From Desmodesmus armatus (Eukaryota > Chlorophyta > Chlorophyceae > Sphaeropleales > Scenedesmaceae): a stretch of DNA of 64,000 nucleotides. The stretch is taken from NCBI GenBank assembly GCA_007449985.2, contig VIIQ02000664.1, positions 124,001-188,000 on the forward strand, read 5' to 3'. Below are positions 50,801-61,995 of this stretch, piece after piece. The notes beneath the pieces were generated by a model. The model made no database searches. It saw nothing but the letters and a program-made list of their open reading frames with translations, and was not told the DNA's origin. The position numbers were made by a program, and so were the translations under genes. The stretch's first letter is position 1. Every line of letters begins with the position of its first letter.

Positions 50801-51833
50801 TATCAGTAGCAAGCAGGCGTCAAAGCGCAAGTGCTGAATACACTCCCTCAGCTTTTAGCCCACCCGCCATGCAAAGCAGGCCACCCCATGCAGGGGTCTC
50901 GCCACTGCGTCTCCTCGCACGTCTTGCAACAAAGGGGCATACAAGCTTGCAGTTTCATGAAGCGCTGTTGCACACAGTAGAGCCGAAACCGTGTAATGCA
51001 GGGCTCACAACCCCAGTAAACCTTGCTTACCATCCAGCCAGAGGCAACCTCAAGGACCGCAGGTGCGGTGGGGGGTGCTGGTGGTGCTGGTGCTGGGGGA
51101 GGGGAAGGGGGGGCTGAAGGCTTCTTCTGCAACATGTGGCGCCTGTGGTGATGGTGATGACGGTGGTGGTGGTGGTGGTTGTGGCCAGCATGGTTGTGTG
51201 TGCTGGCCAGCAGCTTGCGGTGTCCTGGCTGCTGGTCCAGAGCTGCTGGGGTGTCCTGCGCCTGCTCGGGGAGAGAAGGAGCATCTTCTGGCGCTGCTGG
51301 GATGCCGTAGCTACATGCATACACCAGGGCGTCGTTGGTTGTGTCGAAGCCCTGTGAAAAGAGCAAGAGGCAGAGAGCAGCAGTGCAGGCGGGACCGCAA
51401 GTGAGCGAGTCATGTGCACACCAAGGTGTGGGAGTGTGGTGGAGGGTGCATGCAAGAGAAACGAAGTAATCCAGGGGATTGGAGTTTGTCCTGCGAGTGC
51501 TCATATGTGCTGCTTGTGCTCATGTCTCCTGAGCGCCCATCACATGCAGCAGCAGACAAGCAGACCCACCAGATCATCATCCTGGTCCAGGATGGTGGCG
51601 ATCTCCTCCACAGATTTGTGCATGCCCGTTTTCTTCAGCATTTTGTCGAGCCTCTCCTCTCCCAAGCACGCCTTGGCTCCACCACAGTCCTTGAAGTTGA
51701 ACTTTGCACCGCGGCCTGGGTGCTGATGGTGATCACCCTCAGGGCGTTTGTCTTTGTCTTTGTCATTTTTGCAGACCCCGACGTGCAGAGCGGTCAACAC
51801 CAAAAAGAAGCAAAGGAAATAAGCTCTGTGCAT
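47816..51833 (-). CDS. secreted metzincin-type zinc metalloprotease with His-rich pro-region
   Basis: Eight exons (minus): 51833-51570, 51351-51031, 50588-50415, 50195-50021, 49625-49490, 49238-49031, 48716-48592, 48158-47816. Phases fit and give 581 residues. A signal peptide (YFLCFFLVLTALHVGVC) leads into a charged pro-region, then a His-rich tract (about 15 His in 20 residues, near residues 145-165) and a Pro/Ala linker. The catalytic domain contains LLDFDGH, ITPPYDK, VAEDFAPFDVDITTEDP, the zinc site HEIGHSLGLHHD and a downstream Met-turn candidate PIMGASYY. A C-terminal beta-rich domain (DPLQVEVYRFTV to QYQLTMSYWV) resembles the accessory domain often attached to such bacterial and algal enzymes. 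Expected to hydrolyse proteins outside the cell or in the wall; substrate unknown. Three His plus the Glu of the active site are intact. Confidence 0.88.
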
Positions 51834-54681
51834 CTTGACTCAGTGGCCGGTGAAGAACAGCTGCTGTAACACAAGAATTTGGGCGAGCGGATGGAACTTC
51901 ACGTGGCACAAATAGGCTGCAACTGCAATGTAAGAAATTGGGTGCAGCAACGAATATACAAGGCTGATCGTGGTGCATTGGCAGACTTGTATCTTCCAGC
52001 GTACACAGGTATACGGAGTACGGTGGTCCTACGGGAGGGACACAGATGGTTGATCTTGAGTTGATGACAGTACTTGGAAACCTGAGTGAAACACTTGCTT
52101 GGTAAGGCTGGCACATACGGTCACCAGTGGGGGTTGAGTCATGACGGTGATCACCGCCGGTCGGCAATGTGTTGCATTGCATAGAGTTGAGTGATCACAA
52201 GCTTGTTATGTGCATATAAAATCATGCAATCATGGCCACATCAATGCCATGGTGATCCAGTACACAGCAGTACTGTGGTGAGTCACCACTGGTGACAAAG
52301 TGGTCACATGTGTCACCCATAGCCCACTGCAGCAATGCTGCAGAGGAATGTCACATTTACAAGCCCGCTGGGAATGCTTCAAGTCTTTGCAAACTTTGAA
52401 GCTGTGATTGCAACTAATAAGTCCGTGCACGGCACAGTCACTGAGTGGCCGTCTGCCACTGTACGGTACATTCTTTCCTCAACTTGTACTCAAGGGACCT
52501 GAGCATGAATTGCATGGCTTCGTTGGCTTTTTGCATCATGAATCAAGTTTCAAGACATAGATGCAAGCTTACAAGCAGGCTTATCGCGCCGCACGGCCAT
52601 CGGGTGATTGGTTTTTGCTGCAAATGGCATTAGTGCCAAATGTCACTGCCACATGTTACTTGGACATGTCTGTCGAACAGACAAACAACAGCGTTTCTGC
52701 AGTCTCTAATCATGGTTACCTGGCTGGAGAGTACTGGGCATTGAGTTACCACAACAGCAGGGTCACTGGGCTGATAATGTCGGCGGTTTGCACCACTTCC
52801 ACAGGATGCATCAGGTAGCATCACAGAGGCAGAGCCAACAACAACAGTTCCTACTTGTACCATTTGAATTACTCACTGACGAGGCCTGCAGGCACCATCC
52901 ATCAAGAGATTGAGTTGGTGCACGCACTACGGCGCATTAGCACTGTGAGGCAAACATCACGTCTTCCAGGTAAAACTCAGCACATCACAGCACAGCACAG
53001 CACAGCACGCGGCACGGCCAGGTGCAGCACGCTGCATCCCTCGCCACTTTGTACAGCATGCAGCCCCCGCGGGGCTGCTCAGTAGCATCAACAAGCGGTT
53101 GCAGTCACCGACAGCATGGGGGCCACTGGAAGCGCACAGCACCGTGCTGTGGGGCCCATGCATTCTATCATTTCAGTGAGAGTCCATCCACACACATAAC
53201 AAGTGATATGACAGCCCAGACGAAGCCAAGCAACATCCCACAGCTAGCTGGCTTCCAAAAAGACCCACCAACAACAAAGCAGTGGCGCTGTTCAAACAGA
53301 GAGGCCAACAGTACGAACTGCACACGTAGTGTTTTGAAACCCCTACTGATAGGTGCCCTGCACCCACACCCAGCATCACCACCCTTGCCAACCAAGCCAG
53401 GACTGCAGGCAAATCCTGCTGCCTTCCTGCACACAAGGGGATCCTGTACACCCACCCACTACAAGGCTGGTGAAAAACACATGCCGCACTCAGGCTAGGT
53501 ATAATCCAGTAAGGTCATGTCATGCGTTTGTCAGTGTCAGAGTCAGTTACCCATGCACAACTCCCAAGCCGCTCGGCAAGCTGCCGGTAGGTTGGCCATG
53601 CTGTTGAACGAGCATCTGCTAACACGCCACAACAACAACACGTTGTACCGTGGCAGTGTGACGAGGGTCACAGTAGCACTGCTAGGGCGCTGCTCTAAGC
53701 ACTGAATGCCAAAAATGGGATCAACCGCAAGCCTGGTTGCAGTGACGGTGCCTCTGCTGCACCTCTCAGGAAGGGCGGCGCAGGCGGCGCCGTTGTTCAG
53801 ATCTTCCAAATAACAAATCATGCACTCCCATCTCAGCACAGCACATGGTCCTGCAGGCAGCCTCCAAACTCCCAGGCTAGTGCACTGGCACTATGTTTGG
53901 TGACACTCGGTCAGCACAGCTGCGCTGAGCATAAGGCAGCATCTCACAAAGTCCCAGTGTTGAAGGCACCCCATGCTCATTGCACGGATGTCTGCCCCCA
54001 CCTCCTGTAAGTCAACCCACAACACTGTATGCTGATACCCCATGAGCCTCGTTGGCTCCCTACGGGGTGTTCAGGCTCAGCCTGAACCATGTAACAGTAA
54101 CAGTAACAGTAACAGTATCGGATAGTCCTTCCAAAAAACACCACTGGGTGTTTGGCAGGGTTTTGGCTCAGCCAAGTTCAGGCCACACAGCTACTGCCAC
54201 CACGGGGCTGCAGCAGCTCTGTACAATGTTTTATCTTGCTGTAAGTGGCTATCACGTGATAGGTGTATGCACACACCAAAGTGGGGCGGGTACACTTGAC
54301 CCATATCTCCAAACCTACTCCCCTAGCAACCAGACCAAGAACAAGCATACCAAAACGGTTCAGGTGCATCCTGCTGCTGCAGCAGAACGCCCGATATGCT
54401 GTCAGAAAGCAATCAAAATACCCAATAGCTGGGCAATATATACAGGTGATTTTGCACCTCAAGCACAAAACAAATTCCTTGAGGGCACCAAACAAGTGTG
54501 CGGCATCAAGGCCCACCAAACGACTCTCTTCTGCAGCGCCGCTAGCTGTGTGCAAAAGTGCCACTTTTGATGCAGTGCTGCCTTTCCTGCCCTACAGGCT
54601 TCTGCATAAAGGCCTGAATGAACCAGGCTAGCCTGCTTAGGAAGGCGAGCCTGGTCCATTGCGAGCATATGGTGTGTGCAG
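51834..54681. other. promoter of the metalloprotease gene and 3' flank of the NRPS-like gene
   Basis: 2.8 kb with short repeats only: (CACAG)n at 52988-53010 and (TAACAG)4 at 54092-54116. No exon recognised. Confidence 0.4.
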
Positions 54682-57600
54682 TTACTTCAGGGCGGGGAAC
54701 AGGGCAGTGTCCTTGGGTGCTGCGCAAGCAGGCACACCAGCCCAAGTGCCATTCTTGGGCACTGTCTCTCCTTTCATCACCTGGTGGTAAGCACAACACA
54801 CACAGAGAGGCAGCAGCAGGACACGATCGTGTTAGCTGCATATCGTTTCAGTACCAGCCGCATGTGCCGTCAGCGCTGAATAGGATCAGTGCATGCTGCT
54901 GCCCCTTGGTTAGTGCACAGCCGATGTGGGGTCAAACCCGCCTGAGCCAACCAGCAACGACCCAAGTAGGATTCGAACGCGGCACTGCCACTTTTGAGGG
55001 GATCATGCAGACCAGACTCACCAGTGACATGTCAGCAACTGCTGCCCCATCAGCCATGGAAGCATCCGGCAGCACCGCACACAGGCAACCAATGGTCACC
55101 CGCTTGCCAATTTTCACAGGCCTGATCTTGGCACAGCGGTTCTCCACAGTGTGCGTCAGGAGGAAGCTTGCTTCGTTCAAAACAGTGCCGTCCCCGATGG
55201 ACACCTGCTCGTATTCTGCTGCAACAGCGCCCATGCAGGCAACTCCCTTGCCGACCTTTGACCCCATGGCACGAAGGTACATGTTGTACAGCTGCAAAAA
55301 AGACACAGCCACAGCAGCACAAAGCACAGCACAGCAGGAGGGACAGACAGAGCAGACAGCACCACAAACAGGGTCAGCAGCTACAGCTGTTGGCGTGGTT
55401 CAACTGCATGTGCACCAGACTAGATGCGGTCATCACTTCACCACGCATCAGAACGACAAAATGGCTGTCGTGCGCACTTGAAGTTTGATGAAAACTCGGC
55501 ACTACCAGCGGTCAACACAACACAAGGACTCAGGCACTGTCTTGCAGCTGCCTGAAGCAGCAGCGCCACTCACCACACTCCCCATGACAGACCCCATATC
55601 ATCGTATATGTGTGCGTTGAGCGCCAGCATCTGCCACTTTCCCGCCTTAAAGCTCCTGAAAATCGGGTACTCTCCAGACATGTGCGGGAACACCAGCCGC
55701 TTCATAACAGCAAGGTACCCCAGCAAGACGAAGAACGCAATCGGACCATACAGCCCAGACGCAAGGACACTCGGCCACCAGCCAAAGTTGTAGATCATGC
55801 TCAGGCCCATGAGAGGTACCGGCAGCATAACAAAGGCAGAGGTCAGCGTGAAGATGCAGAACGCGCCAGGGATGTACAGCAGATGGTACAAGCAGTACTG
55901 CCATGTCGGCAGCAGCCGGCTTGCCGCGGACTCCAGCTGCTCGCACTTGGCGCCACCAGACTCGAGATCAGCTGCTGTGACACCACCCCGCAGGGTAAAG
56001 TCGCCGAGAGTGATGCTGTAGTCTTCGAATTTCTGGCCGGGACGGCCGTAAGTGAAGACGCCCAGCACTGCGCCCTTACCGACCTCACAGCCGGCAGTAG
56101 CGTGCACTCATTGGTGACGTCGCAGGCTTCGCCGAGCTTGATCTTGCGTGTGTGACCGTTGGTGCAGCCCACCACGGAGACAAAACTGCGGGAAGGTACA
56201 GCAAGCAAAGCAGGGCAAGTAGTGATGTGAGAATGGCATTGATCATTGGATATGAGGGTACTACTTATGACAAGCCTTTCCCAGCAACTGTTGTTGTAAG
56301 GGTATTGGGGAGGCTGCCAGAGCACAGCAGAAGGACCGCTAACTGGCTGCCCAGTACTAGTGCACCGTGCAGCATGCTTGTGAATGCATGTCTGCTGCCC
56401 CACAAACAGCCATTGAATTGAGCTGCCGCCAACCTAGCAGCTACTGCCGCATGACGCACCTGCAGACGGACGCAGTGTCTCCGACCTCATACATCTCAAA
56501 CTCGGAGCAGGAGAATTGCTCAGACAGCCAGCACTGGCGGCCGATCTTGGCACCCATCGCCCGCAGCCACATGTTGTACATCTCTGTGGAGGTCCATAGG
56601 TAGGTGGCGCCGATGAAGGGACCCCGGATGAGGCAGCGCCACAAGTGGGCACGGAAGTGGAACCAGGTGCCGGCTGCAGGAAAGGAAAGATAGAAAGACA
56701 GACACATAGGAAGGGGTAGGAATGCAGGCATTGTAGGGAGGCATGTGATGAGTGCATGGGCAGTGGCCAAACAAGGCGCCACAAGCAATTTGTGCCCGCC
56801 AGCAGTTCATGTGCTTGAGAAGATGCGCCTACTTGTTGACAGGAGACTGGCAGGACACTGACAGGCTGTGCTGGGTGGTTCTTCAAATGATGTCACAGCG
56901 CTGTGTTGGGGGCTATCAGTGTCCTGCCAGTCTCCTGTCACCAGCCACTGAGTGGTCTGTCCTGCTGGTAGCAATGCGTGTGCTAGCAACAGCGTTGTTG
57001 TGACTACGGTAGCGGTGTTGTGACTACGGACTGGTGACAGGACACATAACCTCCCAGCACAGTAGCCAGGACTGCACCCCTTGCTACATGCAGGACAGAC
57101 CCAGCACTCACCAGCCTTTGTCTTCTCCTCCGTGATGCGCCCCACCAGCAGCCACTTGATGGGCACCATCAGCCACATATAAAAGATACTGAGCGCTATC
57201 GTGGTCGGAGGCACCAGCAGCATAGACACAGAAGCAGACCACCACAGCTCACGGCACAGACCAACCCCATCCCCATAGCTGCGCAGGAAGCAATCCAGCG
57301 CTGCTGACAGCAAGTCCTGCCATGTGTCCGTTTCCTCGAGGTTGAGCCAGTACCACAAAGCGATGGAGGGCACCGCTGCCAGCCACATGAAAGAGAACAC
57401 CACGACAAGGATGATGCTGCAGGTGATCCACAGGGGTGCAGGGAGGCGCTTTGGCTCCGTGCGGACTGCCTGATGGGCGGGAAAGTCTGAGGGGCCTGCA
57501 GGAGGGCGTGCTGAACAGGAGCCGGGGGTAAGGATGGTTCCTGTGGCCAGGGAGGTGCCTGCGCTGACAACAGACTGTGCCATGATGGTGCAGCCGTTGC

Positions 57601-60600
57601 CGATGGTGGTCTTGGCGGTTGTGATTGTGCCGTAATCGCCGTCGACCTTGCCAGCTTGGATGTGGGCGCCCACGATGAAGCAGTCTGCCTCGATGGCTGT
57701 GATGCAGCAGCAGCAGCAAGGGCGACAGTGGCAGAAGCAGCAGTAGGCACGTAGAGTGAGCTGAACAGTGTAGTGGGCACTCGCGCAGAGGAAAAGAAGC
57801 AGGATAAGCTGCCAGTTTGGTTGCCTAGCACCAGGGCTTGCTGAGCGCCAGCAAGCAAGCGCCTCTGAAGATCGCTTTGCATTGGGCATTTGTGCTGATG
57901 CCGCACCAGCGCTGATGCCTTGCAAAGTGGCCGCATGTTCGAGCGATATGCAATGCGCACGAGCAAATATCAAAACGACACTTACCGACATCGTCACCGA
58001 TCTCCAGCATGTCCCAGTCCCCGATGGCGATGCTGTCGATCATTACGTTGCGGCCAATCTTGGCGCCAAGCGCTATGTAGAACCAGTTGAGCAGGGGCGT
58101 GGCACGCACGAGGGGGAAGATGCCAGCGAGCGTGGCCCTCACCACCATGCGTACAATAAGCCAGCGGATGTGGAACCAGCTCCACACCGGGCGCGTGCCG
58201 GGCTGCACCCGACCGAGGAGCGCCCACTTGGTGACGATTGCGAAGGTCACACCGACGAAGATGGCTGTGGTAAATCAGCGCAGCACGGGCAGGGGACAAC
58301 ACCCATCAGCTGTGCGTGACGATGCCGGCAAAACCTGTGTCTAACATGCACCCACATGCAAAGTATGGCTGCACTGCCCCCTGAGTCAGAGCCCCAGCCC
58401 TGTGCAGCAGATTAAACCATCAGCTTACAACCACTAGCTTCGATCACACCTCCTAATCGTCAACAGCGGGTCAGTGCTGCATGATGCAAGCTCTGCATCC
58501 CAAATGCACAGCAACCTAAAACCCTGCAAGCACACCCTGTGGCAGCCCTCACCGTAGAATGCAAACAGTGGCGCAATCACCGCGATGATCCAGTTTGGAG
58601 CGTCCAGGTATCCAAACAGGTAAGATACCAGCATGGAAGTGGGCAGGGCAATGGCGTACAGGAACATGCCGATCAGCGCCGGGCCAAGGAACTGCAGGAA
58701 GGTTGCTAGCCACAGGGGAAGGGCGCGGCCGATCACCTGCTGCCCCACTGCCGCTGTCGGCTTCCCCTGCTTGCTGCTGCTGTCGGCTACTGTGATGGCA
58801 GCATCAGTAGAGCTTCCATCTGTAGAGCCGGTGTCGCTGCTGTCGCTGTTGCCGGGGTACACTGCCCCAATGTCACTGCTGCTGCTGCTGCTGGTGCTGC
58901 CGCTGTCTGCAGGGTAGCTGCCGAAGGTGCGCTCAACTGCTGCTGCCATGCTGCGGATGGTAGGGTGCTGGTAGATCAGCATGGTAGAGATGTCAAACTC
59001 CGTCGTGCGCCGGATCTTGCTGTTGATCAGTCCCGCGCGCAGGGAGCTGCCGCCTAGCTGGAAGAAGTTTGCGTTCACATCCACCTTATCAAGCGGCAGG
59101 TGCAGCACCTCAGCCCAGGCCTCAGCCATGAGCAGCTCCAGGGGGGTGCTAGCCGCAGCCGCTGCTGCTGGCTCCCCGTCTGCGCCCTCGGGCGCTGCTG
59201 CTGGGCCCCATGCCGGCTCCTCCAAGGACTTGACATCGATCTTGCCGTTGGGCAGGCGGGGCATCTGCTGCAGGGCCACCAGCTGTGAGGGCACCATGGC
59301 GGGGAGCAGCTTGGAGCGCAGGAAGGCGTCTGTGGCGGACAGGTCGACGGTGTCGGGGGCAACGTAGCCGGCCAGGCGGTAGGCGCCGTTGGAGTCCTTC
59401 CAGGGTTTCACGGCAGCATGGGTCACACCTGACAGGGGGGGGGGGGGGCAAGCGGGAGGACGAGTGAGAGGAGCAGCACAGGGGGACAACCAGGTCAGTA
59501 CAAGGAATTAGCTTAGTAAGCGTGTTAAAAGCTGCTGATGCCAGGACTGCTGAACATGCTATGTGTATACATCCCTAGCTAGGGAGTGCAATACGCAGCC
59601 ATCGATTCAAGTACCAGCTGTGTGTGCATGCCACGTAGCCTGACAGCCTGATGGACTGCAGCTCCGTGCCACCTGCTGATTGCTGATGGCAGTCAGTGCT
59701 GCCGCTATCTGATGGTGCATCAGGCCGACGGACCCCTAACTCGGCTACCTTTCACCCTAGCCAGCGGATCTGGCTAGGGGTGGGTTAACCCTCGGTCAGG
59801 GCACCAGCACTGGTCAACCCTTGGCTAGGCTGGGCTAGGGTGCGGCTAGCCCTAGCCGCACCTTACCTTGGGGCTGACCAGCCTTGACTAAGGGGTGACC
59901 CTGGGACAGAAGCACAATGAAGACCCCTTTGCATAGTCTACTGCCTTAACTGCTGTCAGTGCTTGGTGCTGTGCAGTTGGTGACGGCGTGGGTCAGCTTG
60001 GGAGTGGGCTTTTCAAGTCACACAACATTCCATGGGTGCCATCACTGGCAGGGCAGGAGCGGGGGCATCACATGGCGGAATCACACATGCAGAGTTTTAC
60101 TTCAAGCGAATTATGCAACTGTTGGGCCTGACAAGTCACTGGATGCGGCGCCACTGCAAAGTTTGTAGGGGCTCGGGGACTGAAGATGTCAAGCCTCAAG
60201 GCTGTCTAGCAGCAAGGCCAGCAACCACGACATAGTTTATGGTGTTGCATGGGCCGAAGCTCACAGTCTTATTGTGCGGCCACGTTGAGCAGAATATGCA
60301 CTGAAATCAAGCACAGCTGCAGCCGCGGCGGTGTACACACATAGCACTCCGACTCGGAGGGTCACAGTGGAATGTGACGCATGGCAACAGGAGTGCTCCT
60401 GGTGGACCTCAATGTCTTGGTTGGGATCAACCTGCTGTGCACACAAATGAGTAATTGTAACAGTGGCAACATAGGCAGGCAAACACGCCTGCGCAAGCCT
60501 GGTGTTCCACAACATAGGGGGGGGGCAGGTGAGGGTGCATGTCCTTCCAGAAGCAGGTGATCTGGGTGGTGTTTGCTGTCTTGACCCTTTCCACTGCCCC

Positions 60601-61957
60601 GTAGATCGCACAAAGCAAGCTGAATTTGGCCGTCAAGCTGTGTTGTTCCCGTTTTGAGATAGATATGCACAGTGCAGCCCGGGTTGAGGCTGTTGGCACA
60701 CAGGGCAGCAGTCTGTTCGCTGCAAGCCTCGCAGCACATTCCTTGAAGGAATGTGGCCCAGTGGTCACTGCTACATTGGGCCATGCAATGCAAGAAAAGC
60801 TGAGTGTGACACTCCTTGGGGGAATTAGGGGGACTGAAGGCAGGCTTGAAATCACTGGCATTGCTGATGTCAGGTAGTCATGGTCATGACCAGAAGACCA
60901 CAGTTCAGTCAAATCCACTGGGAACGCCAGTGCACTCTTCTTGGCGCTCAATGCTTCTTCCAAGACACAGACTGCACCACGTTCAACGAAGTCATGCCTG
61001 CCCAGAAGGTCTGGGTTCAGCGCAACCTGTGCCATGTTTGAACAGACTGTCACTGCCCGGCTGAGGGTGGCAACGACTTGATGCCTCGTGCGTCCTCACC
61101 TACTCCGTTGCATGATATATTGTCCGTTCCGTGATGCTTACGCCGATCCATACTTGCTCTGCACTTGAGAACTTGGTGGTTGATACTTTTCCGTCTCAGC
61201 CGCAGCTCGAGCTGGTCCGTCACCGCTATCATGGACCTACGTACAGTATCGTGGATGGTATCAGCAGGACGCTGTGCCTCTGCAGCAGCTACACAGTGCA
61301 GCTGCAGCAGTAGTTGACAGACTGCCTGAGACGATGCAGTGCAGACCTGCAGGCAGCGCCTGTACCTGGCAATGGACAACATGCTCAAGGCTGTTGCACC
61401 TTCATATATCCCGCCGAAGCCTGACCGACTGGGCCAATGCAGCGTGAGTTCAACCTTGGCTGTTGAACTGCTGAGCGGCCTGCCAGTGCTTCTGCCAGTG
61501 CTGGAGTCAGTCAGTGAGACATGCCTCAGAATCTTGTGTTCCTCAGCAATGACGGCAGTTTCCACAAGCACACGCATGCAAGGCTTGTGATGCTGCACAA
61601 AGAAATGGACAGCTGGCGTGTGCTGGCACAGCCTGCCCAACTTTGCCTCTATGTTTTTGCTGCTCAGTGTTCAGACACTACGGTGCTGTCCTGGTATGGG
61701 TGTGCAGGAGGTGCTGCTGTGTGGCTGCTGAACTGATCAAAGACCAGCAGAAGCTCTGAAGCTTGCAAGTGTGAACAGCAGCACGGTGAGCTCGGATTGC
61801 AGTCTGTCACTGTACTGGGTGATGTTGCTTCACTTCTCAGGGTCAGGGTCACCAGACAGTTGTATGTGATATCTTGCTGTTGGAGCGTGTGTTCTGCTCA
61901 CTCTCGCCATGTTGTGGCAATGCCTGCTATGCAGTCTATCAGCTCAATTGTTGTCTT

Positions 61958-61995
<38 letters not shown>

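Noticed and set aside
54965..54995. second T-loop-like string (GTTCGAATCC on the minus strand)
   Set aside because: The stem does not pair and no cloverleaf can be drawn; it is intronic sequence of the NRPS-like gene.
56807..57997. 396-codon minus-strand frame taken as a complete gene
   Set aside because: Good donor and acceptor sites at 57112 and 57696, with matching phases on both sides, show it to be one internal exon plus intron read-through.
60427..61640. 208- and 196-codon minus-strand frames inside the NRPS-like intron as genes
   Set aside because: No motif, start context or splice structure supports them; they are noted only as content of the unusual intron.
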